Assembly (NCBI RefSeq): GCF_040939455.1
Contig: NC_134116.1
Coordinates: forward strand, 75,595,900-75,659,899
Length of the DNA: 64,000 bases
From: Microcebus murinus
Taxonomy: Eukaryota; Chordata; Mammalia; Primates; Cheirogaleidae
Direction: 5' to 3'
Both the position numbers and the translations under genes were made by a program. Below the pieces are notes generated by a model, which was not told where the DNA came from, searched no databases, and worked only from the letters and a program-made list of their open reading frames with translations. Position 1 is the stretch's first letter. Every line of letters starts with the position of its first letter. Below are positions 9,805-20,210 of the stretch, piece by piece.

Positions 9805-11391
9805 TTAAGAATTCTTCTCAGGGGATTCTCTGGGTGGGTTATATAACTTAATTACTCTTTCTGGTAGCCATCTGGCATTTCTTGCCTGGGTATCGTAGAT
9901 GCAGGCATGTCCTTTTCCCCATATGAGGACAGGGTCAGGCCCCAGCCATTTGCCTGTAAGCAGCTCCTTCCATAAGGCCTGTGCATAAGTATCTGTGGTG
10001 GATGGGTGCCAAAGGCGGTCGGCAGCTGTTTTGCCGGCAGTGTTAAAGGTGAGAAAATTTAAAATGAACAGGGCATGATTAAGCAGGGTTTTGGAATTAC
10101 CTGTCAAAGGGTACAAAATTCCTCCTCATGATTGTAGTTTGGAGAGCGTATTTTTTAACGTCTGATGAGCTCTCTCTACAATACCTTGGCCCTGAGGGTT
10201 GTATGGAATGCCTGTAACATGTTTAATACCTAACTGAGCACAAAAACTTTTGAAATTGGAACTGGCATATCCCGGGCCATTGTCAGTCTTAATAACTTTA
10301 GGCTGAGGGAGGGAGGTGAGACAGGCTATAATATGGTTGATAACGTGGCGGGTGGCCTCGCCTGTTTGTAGGGAAGCAAAGATAAATCTACTGCAAGTAT
10401 CTATGGAGACATGTACATATTTAAGCTTTCCGAAAGGGGGGTAATGAGTGACATCCATCTGCCAGAGCTCCCCAGGGATCAGGCCACGAGGGTTGACTCC
10501 TAGGTGTGGCTCAGGGAGAAGGGTAAAACAAGCCCTGCATTGGCGGACGATTTCTCTGGCCTGTTCTCTAGTAATGGAGAATTTAAGCCTGAGGGTATGG
10601 GCGTTGAGATGGTGTAGATCATGAGCCTGGCGTGCAGCGCAGACAGGATCAACAGTGATATTGTGAACAGCGCCTGCAACGCGAGTCGCCTGATCAACAA
10701 GATTATTTCCAGCTACTAGAGGCCCAGGAAGGCCAGTGTGGGCGCGAATATGGCCTATAAAAAAGGGCGCAGAACGGGAGTGAATGAGCCCTTGTAGTTG
10801 CTGGAACATTTGAGTGGTATTGTTGGAGGGCCGAATATGAGGCACAGTTTCCAAAGCGGCGACAGCATGAGCAACATAAGAACTATCAGTATACAAGTTA
10901 AATGGTGACTGATCTACGTATTTGAAGACTGCGACTAAGGCTGCTAACTCAACGAGTTGAGCAGAGGAGAATCTGGTGGGAAAACTGCGGACCTGGCCAT
11001 TAATGCTATAGGCCGAGGTGCCTGAGGAGGATCCATCGGTAAAGACTAAGACGGCTCCTGGAATGGGGGAGACTCTTGTTTTCTTGGGAAATATTACAGG
11101 TGTCCGATAGAGGAACTGAATTAGTTTATTAGGGGGGTAATGATTATCTAGTTTGCCCTGGAAAGACGTACAGTTAACTGCCCAATCATCATCATTTTGT
11201 ATTAGCCACCGAATTTGAGAAGCATTATAAGGGAGTATTATGATATCTGGATCCTTTCCAAAGAGCTTAAGGGAGTTTTCTCGTCCCAATCGAATAATCT
11301 TAGCTACTAAGTAAGGGTAGGTGGGAAGGACTTTAGGGGAGGAAGCCGATAGGTGAACCCAAAAAAGAGGCTTGCCCTGCCAAAAGAGTCC
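9805..11391 (-). pseudogene. pol: pol remnant: RT connection, RNase H and integrase, with in-frame TGA
   Basis: The frame enters pol near 11391 at sequence resembling the late RT/connection region; the fingers and palm with the catalytic YxDD motif are absent. In a frame counted from 11580, RNase H shows acidic residues D182 (in DGSSSG), E211, D232 and D296. Integrase shows the HHCC zinc site (H324, H328, C348, C351) and the catalytic triad D376, D433, E469 with 35 residues between the last two. This is a beta-type integrase with motifs like those of type D viruses. A TGA at 10128-10126 breaks the frame after residue 484. The same frame continues to a stop at 9805 and holds the C-terminal integrase domain. 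As it stands the product would lose about 106 C-terminal residues. Env starts 24 bp beyond the pol stop. Confidence 0.93.
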
Positions 11392-11410
11392 TGTGGGCGA
11401 AAAGGGGGTG
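11385..11410 (-). other. Internal deletion junction joining gag to pol
   Basis: Upstream (11909 to about 11410) the gag frame is Pro/Glu-rich matrix-to-capsid spacer. Downstream, in another frame, late RT sequence begins. The capsid, nucleocapsid, protease and catalytic RT that normally lie between are missing, perhaps 2-2.5 kb by comparison with complete betaretroviruses (estimate). The exact breakpoint cannot be fixed without a full-length relative. Confidence 0.75.
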
Positions 11411-12249
11411 GGGAGGACAAGTCTTTGGAAAGCTGGGCAAACTCTTTTTGAAGTTGTAAAACATCCTTTAATTGCGTAACCCTTTGACTTAAGTCTTCTT
11501 TGGCACGCAAAAGCAAGGGCATTGTAAGGGGAGGCATTAACGAAGGTGCGCAAATTTGGGGCGCGTAAGGAGGAGGCCATTCGGGATTGTGATATTGGGC
11601 CGCTTCCTCTCCGAGGGTTGCCTCTTCTGCGGGGTCGAGGGACTCTCGGAGGGGTTGTTTTTTGAATGCCGGGTAATTAAATGCATGAAGGGCTGTACCC
11701 TGGGGTAAGGGAGGATAGAGGGTCTTGGTGTCTGGCCTACTAATCGGGGGCTCCTCTCTAGATGTCTGGAGCTCAGCTGAGGGGTCCTGAGGGGGCATAT
11801 TAATACAAACTGAGGGGCAAGGAGAAGGACATGTTGGTCTCTTAAAATTATTAGGAGAAACCGGCCCTTTGGCTGTCTTTAAAGACGTTCTCGAAGCGGA
11901 CCGCGACACGGGTCGGAGGCAGAATTCTGCTACTGAGAGCAGCTGCTTTTTATTGGGGTCTGAATCTGCCCCTTCAACAATATCTCTGATTAGTCCCCAG
12001 TACGAAAAAACAGATTACAGGGACGGCATCTGGGCCCTGACTTAGAAGTAAATCGTTTAAATCTCTACCTACTTTTTGCCATTTGTGTGGGTGAATCTCA
12101 GGTCCACCAATAATAAACCAAGGACAAGCACGATCAATGAACACAAAAAACTTTATTAGATTCTTTTTCTTAACTCTAATTCTTCTCTCTCTGAGTGAGG
12201 CCTTAAGATTCTTAATAAAAACGACCTCTTTAGACAATGAATGGCCCAT
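11390..12249 (-). pseudogene. gag: gag remnant (matrix and spacer), frameshifted
   Basis: Starts at ATG 12249 with MGHSLSK, a glycine at position 2 typical of N-myristoylated retroviral matrix. The following basic region (RERRIRVKKKN) and 'PWF' segment resemble betaretroviral matrix. After about 80 codons the frame runs into a stop at 11974, while the adjacent frame stays open and continues as gag through a PPPY late-budding motif (in PEWPPPYAP, near 11570). The switch lies close to a six-base A/T homopolymer at 12005-12010, pointing to a one-base indel, or a sequencing error. The remnant ends at the deletion junction near 11.39 kb. No capsid or zinc-knuckle sequence remains. Confidence 0.87.
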
Positions 12250-12280
12250 CTCGATGGGGTGACAATGTAAAAATTTACTC

Positions 12281-12282
12281 AC
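12281..12282 (-). promoter_or_regulatory. Predicted major splice donor in proviral leader
   Basis: The - strand reads CTG|GTGAGTAAAT, a near-perfect 5' splice site, between the primer binding site and the gag ATG. This is where retroviruses place the donor for spliced env RNA. Confidence 0.72.
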
Positions 12283-12383
12283 CAGACCGTCGACTCTGTG
12301 AGCGGCAGAACGAGGGTCTCTGTAGGGTTTCTTTCGGCCGAAGAGCACTCCGTGGCGTCACCCGACAAAAGTCTGTACCTCGA

Positions 12384-12401
12384 GCCCCACGTTGGGCGCC
12401 A
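12384..12401 (-). promoter_or_regulatory. Primer binding site, tRNA-Lys1,2 type
   Basis: The - strand reads TGGCGCCCAACGTGGGGC two bases after the 5' LTR. This is the 18-nt complement of the 3' end of tRNA-Lys1,2, the primer class used by type D betaretroviruses and some lentiviruses. The match to the remembered site is complete, so the initiating sequence is undecayed. Confidence 0.92.
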
Positions 12402-12403
12402 CT

Positions 12404-12839
12404 TGTCCCGACCCGCGGGACCTTCTGTTACTCGCGGGGGCGAGGGGGACCGTGCCTGAAAGAGATGAGCGAGAGAAAGAAACGAGACCAAGCGAATGAT
12501 TGTCAAGGTCTACTTTACTTGGATTTTTAGTAGGTTTTATATACAGAAAACAGGGAAGTAGAAACAGAAAAATAGAGTGGGGGAATAATGAGGCTTTCCT
12601 GTGGGCTAATCAGCCCCAATCAGCATCCCAATGGCACCGGAAGCTCTTTGTGATGGATCTCTCAACCCCAACCTGGCAGGGGGTTGGGAACAATTGCAGG
12701 TGGCATGCCCTGGAGCAAGCATGGCATGGAATGCATTCTTCTTGGAACTACAGCTGGGGAGCTGGGTGCTATTTTCCAGGATGAGGAGGCCCGTGCATAG
12801 GGCAAGTCGTAGGAATGTGAAGGGTCTTAGTCTCCAACA
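12404..12839 (-). repeat. 5' LTR of provirus
   Basis: 436 bp, TG...CA bounded, apparently identical to the 3' LTR. In transcription order it begins TGTTGGAGACTAAG, contains inverted CCAAT motifs (GCTGATTGG), then TATATAAAAC, and ends GGTCGGGACA next to the primer binding site. U3 is roughly 12839-12520; the R/U5 boundary cannot be fixed by eye. Confidence 0.96.
12534..12543 (-). promoter_or_regulatory. LTR TATA box
   Basis: TATATAAAAC on the - strand in the 5' LTR, with an inverted CCAAT-like GATTGG upstream. Transcription would start about 25-30 nt downstream, near 12508, heading away from FLT1. Confidence 0.72.
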
Positions 12840-12845
12840 CGTCCT
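12840..12845. repeat. Target-site duplication of provirus, right copy
   Basis: CGTCCT directly after the LTR end, matching 7005-7010 exactly. Confidence 0.9.
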
Positions 12846-13015
12846 CACCCCCACATCCAGTGCATCAGCAGGGCCCTGTTGTCTCCACCCCTGGGCACAC
12901 ATGCGTCCCCACCCGTCCCCTTCTCCCCAGGGCTACACACACCATCTGGGTCCCTCTGGCCCCACTCCCACAACGACCTCCTTCTTGGTCTTCTAGACCC
13001 CACTGCTGCCTTGCT
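12846..13015 (+). repeat. L2-like fragment, right half, split by the provirus
   Basis: 'cacccccacatccagtgcat' to 'cttgcttaat' continues the old repeat interrupted at 7004. Together the halves describe the empty pre-insertion site. Confidence 0.5.
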
Positions 13016-13049
13016 TAATATAGTTGCCAAAAAACAGCCAGAGGCAACT

Positions 13050-13227
13050 TTTACAAAAGAAAATGCTGGAAATCAAAATCACTGTTAACAACTTCAAGGA
13101 TATATAGAAAGTAATTATTTCACTGTTGAAATTGCCAATTGCAAGACTATATAAAATTAAGCTGCAAATAAAACAGTATTTTAAATTACATAGGAATGAA
13201 CAAGTTCATATAAGATTTCAAGTGAGA
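13050..13227. other. AT-rich spacer with local repeat copy
   Basis: The part at about 13061-13140 ('ttaacaacttcaaggatata') resembles 14031-14110 ('ttaacaatttcaaagataca'). No family was recognised. A 16-bp copy of the following Alu's target duplication lies at 13212-13227. Confidence 0.5.
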
Positions 13228-13556
13228 GGCCGGGCGCTGTGGCTCACGCCTGTAATCCTAGCTCTTGGGAGGCCGAGGCGGGTGGATTGCTCAAGGTCAG
13301 GAGTTCAAAACCAGCCTGAGCAAGAGCGAGACCCCGTCTCTACTATAAAAACAGAAAGAAATTAATTGGCCAACTGATATATATATAAAAAAATTAGCCG
13401 GGCATGGTGGCGCATGCCTGTAGTCCCAGCTACCCGGGAGGCTGAGGCAGAAGGATCACTCGAGCCCAGGAGTTTGAGGTTGCTGTGAGCTAGGCTGACG
13501 CCACGGCACTCACTCTAGCCTGGGCAACAAAGTGAGACTCTGTCTCAAAAAAAAAA
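13228..13556 (+). mobile_element. Alu SINE, lemur type, full length
   Basis: Starts 'ggccgggcgctgtggctcac'. The left arm ends 'gcctgagcaagagcgagacc', the linker contains 'ttggccaac' plus an AT stretch, and the right arm ends 'gctgacgccacggcactcac'. The 16-bp duplication aagatttcaagtgaga flanks it at 13212-13227 and 13557-13572, perfect, so the insertion is fairly young. The element is the best taxonomic marker in the window. Confidence 0.96.
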
Positions 13557-13572
13557 AAGATTTCAAGTGAGA

Positions 13573-14164
13573 AAGTATAACAGAAAAATGTTACCCATTT
13601 GGTAGAAATTATTCATCTTTTCAATGTATGGAATTTGCATAGGTCTCATTTTATCACCTTTCATTTAAAGAAATTATTTCCATTACATTAACTTAAGCTT
13701 TGAAGTAGTAGCTGTCATTTTAAAAACAGCAATATATACATGGCTTAATATATGTTAAGCTTTGAATTTTACAATTCAAGGCTTAACAAAATCCTTTCAA
13801 ACGACCGTTAAAGGCTTTTGCATAGTAGCTATTACAATAAAGTTTCTGAATATAAAATCTGCCTGAAATTATCTAATCAAATAAAAAAATTACTCAACCA
13901 ATATTCATTCTTTGCTATAGTATAAAAAGAAAATTAAAATCTTACAAAGGTTTCACATACCTATGGAGTTTAATAAATTTGCTTTTTAAAATAAGTCAGC
14001 TACCCCTCTTAAGTCTTCCCATACAGTGCTAGAAATTCAAATGGCTTTTAACAATTTCAAAGATACATGGAAAAGTCACTTTTCCCCTTAAAATTGTCAA
14101 TAACTTTTCTTTTGAATGTATAGAAGTTTACCTATTAACATGAAAGGCTCCAGAGTCAGACCAT
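13573..14164. other. AT-rich intergenic stretch, no gene seen
   Basis: No transposon or exon was recognised apart from the diverged repeat copy at 14031-14110. Confidence 0.5.
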
Positions 14165-14600
14165 CTTTTTTAAAACAAAACAGATCGTCTTATTACACTG
14201 CCCAAAACCTTCCCCTTCCACCTCACATAAGATCCACATGCCTTTCCTACAAGGCTCTGTGTGGCCTGGCCTTTTCTCTCTACGTCATCCCATCCTTCTT
14301 TCCCTCTAGCTTCACAAGCATCAGATACACCAGCTTCCTTTCGGTCCCTGGAACACTCTCTATTTTTCTGGTGAGTTGACGGGGTTAGAGGAAGTAGTGG
14401 GGGATAGAGCGTTTGTTTGATTTTTGTTTTTGCCTCAGGGCCTTTGCACAAGCTCTACCCTCGGTCCAGGGACGCATTCCCTTCCACTTCCTGCTGACTC
14501 CATCTCATCTTATCTCAAATACCATCTTCCAAGAATAGCCCAGCAGGCCGAGGGTCTGGTAGAGCAAAGATGGGCAGATTAGGTAAACAGCACGTCGCCT
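14165..14600 (+). repeat. L2 LINE fragment
   Basis: Contains 'caaggctctgtgtggcctgg' and 'gcctcagggcctttgcacaa' in the order of the L2 3' half on the + strand, interrupted by about 70 bp (14370-14435) not typical of L2. Confidence 0.65.
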
Positions 14601-14739
14601 CTTTCTAAAATAAATAAGTCTCTTAAACTTACTGTCTGCTTGGTAAAGCAGCACTTCTTTGTACTTGTTGTTTATTCAACAATTCTTCAAGGGCAGTCTT
14701 TGATTAATAGTCAGGATAAAAATATTCAGTGAACATTTA

Positions 14740-15000
14740 TAGCCATCAACATTTATTGGGTGCTTACCATGTTCCAGGAGTTTGCTTTATAATCCAGTCC
14801 TTACCTTCCTGTGCAGACTCTCTGCATGTACCTGGATAAGCTTGTTAATCCTCGCGATAACTTGAGAAGAAGCTGCCATCATTATCCCCATTTTACAGAT
14901 AATGAAACAGAGTCATGGAAGGCCAATCACCTTGTCCAAGGTCCCAGGAAGCAAGGGAGAGACCTGGGACCATAGGCAGCCCAACCCCAGAATCTGCTTC
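14740..15000 (-). repeat. MIR SINE
   Basis: Reverse-orientation MIR: 'atttattgggtgcttaccat', 'attatccccattttacagat', 'ccttgtccaaggtcccagga'. The succession matches MIR core and tail on the - strand. Confidence 0.7.
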
Positions 15001-16034
15001 CTTAAGCACTAAATACACTCCAGTGCACCCCAAGTTCTTATTAGGTACTAGGCTATAAAGTAAACAGAGAGAGTTCCTGAACTAAAGGAATTTAGATTAC
15101 AGGGAAGACAATGCAAATAAACAATTACGGTAGAATGAGAGCTGTTCCGGGGGTGGGGTGAACAGGCTGTGGTTGGAACCAAGAGAAAGGATCCCCGAAG
15201 TCGGCCCGTGAGGGAAGCAGCCTGTACATCTCCAACTGGAAGGGCGAGTAGAGATTGCCAAGTGTCAACAGGGAAAGGCAAGGGGACCAGCATGTTCAGA
15301 AGGTAGAATGTTTGGGGAGCTACAAGTAGGTCTGTGTTTTCCAGAGCTAGATGTATAGAGTGGGAGAGTGGCCAGAGACACGCCGAGAAGGCAGGTAGGG
15401 GCTAGATCCCAAGACCCTCTGTCACCATGCAGTGTGTGGTGGGCTTTCACCCATGGATGACGGAGAGCCTTAAAGAATCAGGTGCAGGGGCAGGCTCGGA
15501 TCTGACTTGCATCTGGTAGAAGATGGCCATGGCAGCCCTGGAAATCTGGAAGACTAGAGGCAGGACAGAGTGCACTGAAGGAGAGAGACCAGTCGGGGTT
15601 GTCTCCATGGGTTAATCTCCGTTGTCTAAAACTGAAAGGTGTAACTCATCCTCAACTACCTCTGACATTTACTAGGAGGATTTAATACTGCTCCACTGGT
15701 TTAGCGGAAACAGTGTGCTGTTAAATCAGCCTCCGCCGGAGCTGCCCTCCTTGGCGCGGGGTTGGTCCGGGCTTGGCTTGGGACCACTGGCCCCAGCGGT
15801 CATTGGCAGAAAAGCTCTCAGGAGTGAGCCAGCTCCCATCAGCTGCCGGGGGCTTGGCAGCGCTTGGTCCATCTTTCTGCGCTCTGCTCTCCGCCCGCTG
15901 ACAAACGCCAGCCATGGCCCAGGTCTTGGGTCAGGGTCCCTGGAAGCAGAGCGGACAGGGCGATTCTTGTACAAGTGGCATCTGGGGGGCACAGGGAAGA
16001 GAAGGGGAGCAGCTGAGGAAGATGTGGTGACCTG
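15001..16034. other. Intergenic stretch, GC-richer from 15715, no gene seen
   Basis: Sequence at 15715-15960 is GC-rich with overlapping frames on both strands (up to 177 codons), but no protein domain, conserved motif or splice structure was recognised. Confidence 0.45.
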
Positions 16035-16392
16035 GTCGGCTCTGGCTGCTACAACAAACTCCCCTAGACTGGGTGGCATAAGCAACACACATTTGTTTCT
16101 CACAGTTCAGAGGCTGGAAGTTCGAGATCAGAAGGCCAGCGTGCCGGGTTCCCGTGAGGGCCCCCTTGCTGGCTCGCGGAGGGCGGCCTCCTCCCTGCAC
16201 CCTCACACGGCACAGGGAGGGCTGGCTGGCTCTCCACCCTCTTTTTAAGAGGACACAAATCCCATTCATGAGGGCTCCGCCCTCTGATTGAATTCCCTCC
16301 CAAAGGCCCCACCTCCTAACACCATCACATTGGGCTTAGGGTTTCAACACATCCATTTTGAAGGGACACGGACATTTAGTTCATTGCATGTC
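16035..16392 (-). mobile_element. MaLR-type solo LTR (MLT1/MST-like)
   Basis: Reads 'acatttgtttctcacagttc', 'catgagggctccgccctctg', 'ccaaaggccccacctcctaa', 'ttagggtttcaacacatcca', the reverse orientation of mammalian MaLR LTRs. Subfamily not resolved. Confidence 0.65.
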
Positions 16393-16614
16393 CAGCCTCA
16401 GCCCAACCCCAGACGTTCTGGAACATGAAGGCACCATGGAGTTGTCCCTCTCTGAAGCCAGGAGTCTGGCATTTTGTACGCCTGTGTAGGTCAGCCACTG
16501 GTGATGGTGACTCAGTGGGGGAAAGGGGAGGGTCAGGTAAACTCGAAGATGCTGAAGTGGCTCCTCCTCAAGTAGGAGGGATCTGGGTGGGGAACCAAAG
16601 GTTCAAGATCATCT

Positions 16615-16795
16615 TAGGATTTCTCAACCTCAGCTCTTTGGGGGCTGGCTGGTTCTTTGCTGGGGGGCTGGCCTGTGCACTGTAGGATGTAGGGCATCCC
16701 TGCCCTCTACCCACTGGATGCCGGTAGCACCACCACCACCACCTCCCTAATTTCTAAACATTGCCAAACGTCTCCCAGGGTGCAAAATTACCCTC
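16615..16795 (-). mobile_element. hAT-Charlie-type DNA transposon fossil
   Basis: 'tttctcaacctcagctcttt', 'gcactgtaggatgtagggca', 'acattgccaaacgtctccca' match a MER-type non-autonomous hAT element recalled from memory. The exact family is uncertain. Confidence 0.5.
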
Positions 16796-16887
16796 TTCTC
16801 CTGACCCACTCACCTGTTCTATGGTGTTCTTGTCCAACTGTGGGGGGAGCTCGCAGCAATTGCACTACACAAGGGGTGGAGCATCCT

Positions 16888-16945
16888 ACATGCACGTTGT
16901 GTGTGTCTGTGTGTGCGAGTGTAAGTGTGTGTGCTTGTGTGTAGT
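16888..16945. repeat. Imperfect (TG)n microsatellite
   Basis: Alternating TG with C, A and T interruptions (tgtgtgtctgtgtgtgcgag, then tgtgtgtgcttgtgtgtag). Confidence 0.85.
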
Positions 16946-17486
16946 GAGAAGCCCCAAGCTCCTCTGAATGTGACTTTCCAAAGCAAGACTCAGTCAAGCC
17001 AGAATGAAAAGAAGGAGCGATGAATCTGACAGCTAGCCAGCAAATAACATAAACAGAATTGAGTGACTGAGTGAACGTGGGGGTTAAGGCAGAGGCGGAC
17101 TGGCAGGTTTCTTCTGGCTTTGGCAGATGCCAACACATGAGCAAGGAGTACAAGTTTAGAGGGGAAAGGACCGGGTAAGATTTGGACATGGTGAGTTTAA
17201 CGGGCTGTGAGCTCCCCCATGCACATGTCTGGAAGGCACATAAGGGTCTGAGTCTGAGCACGGCTGGGGCACTCAATCTGGGGGTCATCACTAACAAAGT
17301 CAGGATCACAACTACAGTTATTCAAGGAAGTACTCCGTGAGAAAGAAAAGGGCTGAGAAAAAGTAGAAGGAGAACCAGGGGAGAGCGAAGCCATGGATCA
17401 TGAAACCAGTAAAAGAAACTTTGATTTAGAAAGGAGTACAGGCCCCTGCACTAGAGGATATTGTTGCTTAAAAGAATCCCATGATT
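16946..17486. other. Intergenic stretch, no gene seen
   Basis: No repeat or exon recognised. Confidence 0.45.
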
Positions 17487-18398
17487 CAACCCACAGAATT
17501 GAAGAAAATATTTGCAATCATACGTCTGATAAGGATTTAAAATCCAAACAATATAAAGAACTCCTATAACTCAACAACAACAACAAACAGCCCAATTAAA
17601 AATTGGGCAAACAACTTCAAAAGATATTTTTTCAGAAAAGATATACAAGTGGGCACTAAGGACATGAAAAGATGCTCAACATCACTAATCAACAGGGAAA
17701 TGCAAATCAACCCTGCAATGAGATATCACCTCACACCCATTAGGATAGCTACTATCAAACAATAAATAAATAAAATAACAAACATTGTCAAGGATGTGGA
17801 GAAATTGGAATCCTTTTGTGGGTGGCAATATAAAATGGTATAGCCACTATGGAAAACATTATGATGATTCCTCAAACAATTAAAAACAGAATTACTATCC
17901 GATCCAGCAATTGTACTTCTAAGGATATACCCAAAAGAATTAAAAGCAGAGTCTTGAAGAGATATTTGTATACCTATGTTCATAGCAGTATTATTCACAC
18001 CAGCCAAAAAGATGGAAACAACCCAAGTACCCATCAACAGATGAATAGATAAAATGTGTTACTTACATACAACAGAATATTATTCAGCCTTAAAAGTGAA
18101 AGAAATTCTGACAGATGCTACAACATGGATGAGGCTTGAAGACATTATCAAGTAAATTAAGCCAGTCACAAGAACACAAATACTCTATGATTCCATGCAA
18201 ATGAGGTCCCTAGAGTAGTCAAAATCACATACAGAAAGTAGAATGGTGATTACCAGCTGATGGGGAGGGAGGAATGAAGAGTTAGTATTTAATGGGCATA
18301 GAGTTTCAGTTTTGCATGATGAAAAAGTTCTAGAGATTGTTTGCACAACAATGTGAATATATTTAATATTACTGAACTGTACACTGAAAAATGGTTAT
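17487..18398 (+). mobile_element. L1 LINE 3' fragment (ORF2 end plus 3' UTR)
   Basis: A 5'-truncated L1. Typical ORF2 end sequence 'gaaatgcaaatcaaccctgc' and 'gagatatcacctcacaccca' is followed by 'caacagatgaatagataaaa' and an L1M-type 3' UTR ('tgattaccagctgatgggga', 'cactgaaaaatggttatg'). Reading frames are broken. An Alu sits at its 3' end. Confidence 0.88.
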
Positions 18399-19495
<1,097 letters not shown>

Positions 19496-20210
19496 ATAAG
19501 GACAGTTTTATTGAGGTGTAATTTACACACAGTAAAATCCACCCTTTTAGGTGTGCAGTTCTATGAGTCTGGCAGATGTACATCGTCATATAACCACCAC
19601 CACCAGGACATGGACTATTTCCATCACCCCTTGGAGCCCTTTGCATTCAAGCCCTGCCTACACCACCAGTCCCTGGCAACCACTAATTTGATTTTTGTAC
19701 CTATAGTTCTGTCTTCTCTAAATGTCAAATAAATAAAATCATAAAAGTATGCAGATTTTGTGTCTGGCCTCTTTCACTTAACATAATGCATTTAAGTCTC
19801 ACGCCTGTCTTTGCAGGTATCACTCATGCACTCCTTCCTATTGCTGAGTAGTACTCCACTGTGTACAGGTACCACAATTCATGTAGCCATTCACTAGTTG
19901 ATGAACATTTGCATTCTTTCCAGTTTTCAGCATTATGAACAAGGCTGCCACAAACATTTGTGTATATGTCTTTGCGTGGACGTAAGTTTCCATTTCTCAT
20001 GGATAAGTACCTAGGATTTGAATTTCTGAGTCATTTGGAAAGTGTATGTTTAAATTTATAAGAAACTGTCAAACTGTTTTCGAAAATGGCCGTGCCCTTT
20101 TGCATTCCTACCAGCAATACAAACGAGTTCCAGTTGTTCGGCATCCTCACCAGCCAAAGCTTTTTGCAAATATCAGCATCTTCATTATTTCAAACCTGCA
20201 ATTATCATGA
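19496..20210 (-). mobile_element. Old L1 LINE fragment (L1M class)
   Basis: 'ttattgaggtgtaatttaca', 'gctgagtagtactccactgt', 'tgccacaaacatttgtgtat' and 'gaaactgtcaaactgttttc' are hallmark antisense L1M 3' segments, in the right order. Diverged and without open frames. Confidence 0.78.

Larger units (their letters stand above)
7011..12839 (-). mobile_element. Young, internally deleted endogenous retrovirus (betaretroviral backbone, gamma-type env)
   Basis: A 5829-bp provirus in antisense orientation. In transcription order it has: 5' LTR 12839-12404, tRNA-Lys1,2 primer binding site 12401-12384, splice donor at 12282, gag remnant from 12249, gag/pol deletion junction near 11.39 kb, RNase H and integrase down to 9805, env 9781-7730, polypurine tract 7455-7447, and 3' LTR 7446-7011. 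The LTRs appear identical over 436 bp and the flanks carry a perfect 6-bp duplication. Capsid, nucleocapsid, protease and the catalytic part of reverse transcriptase are missing, gag is frameshifted and integrase has an in-frame stop, so it cannot replicate alone. Env is uninterrupted. Virus-class assignment rests on motifs read here plus general family knowledge. Confidence 0.97.

Noticed and set aside
15715..16248. 177-codon GC-rich frame
   Set aside because: Its 3' half lies inside the reverse-orientation MaLR LTR, and the rest has no conserved motif.
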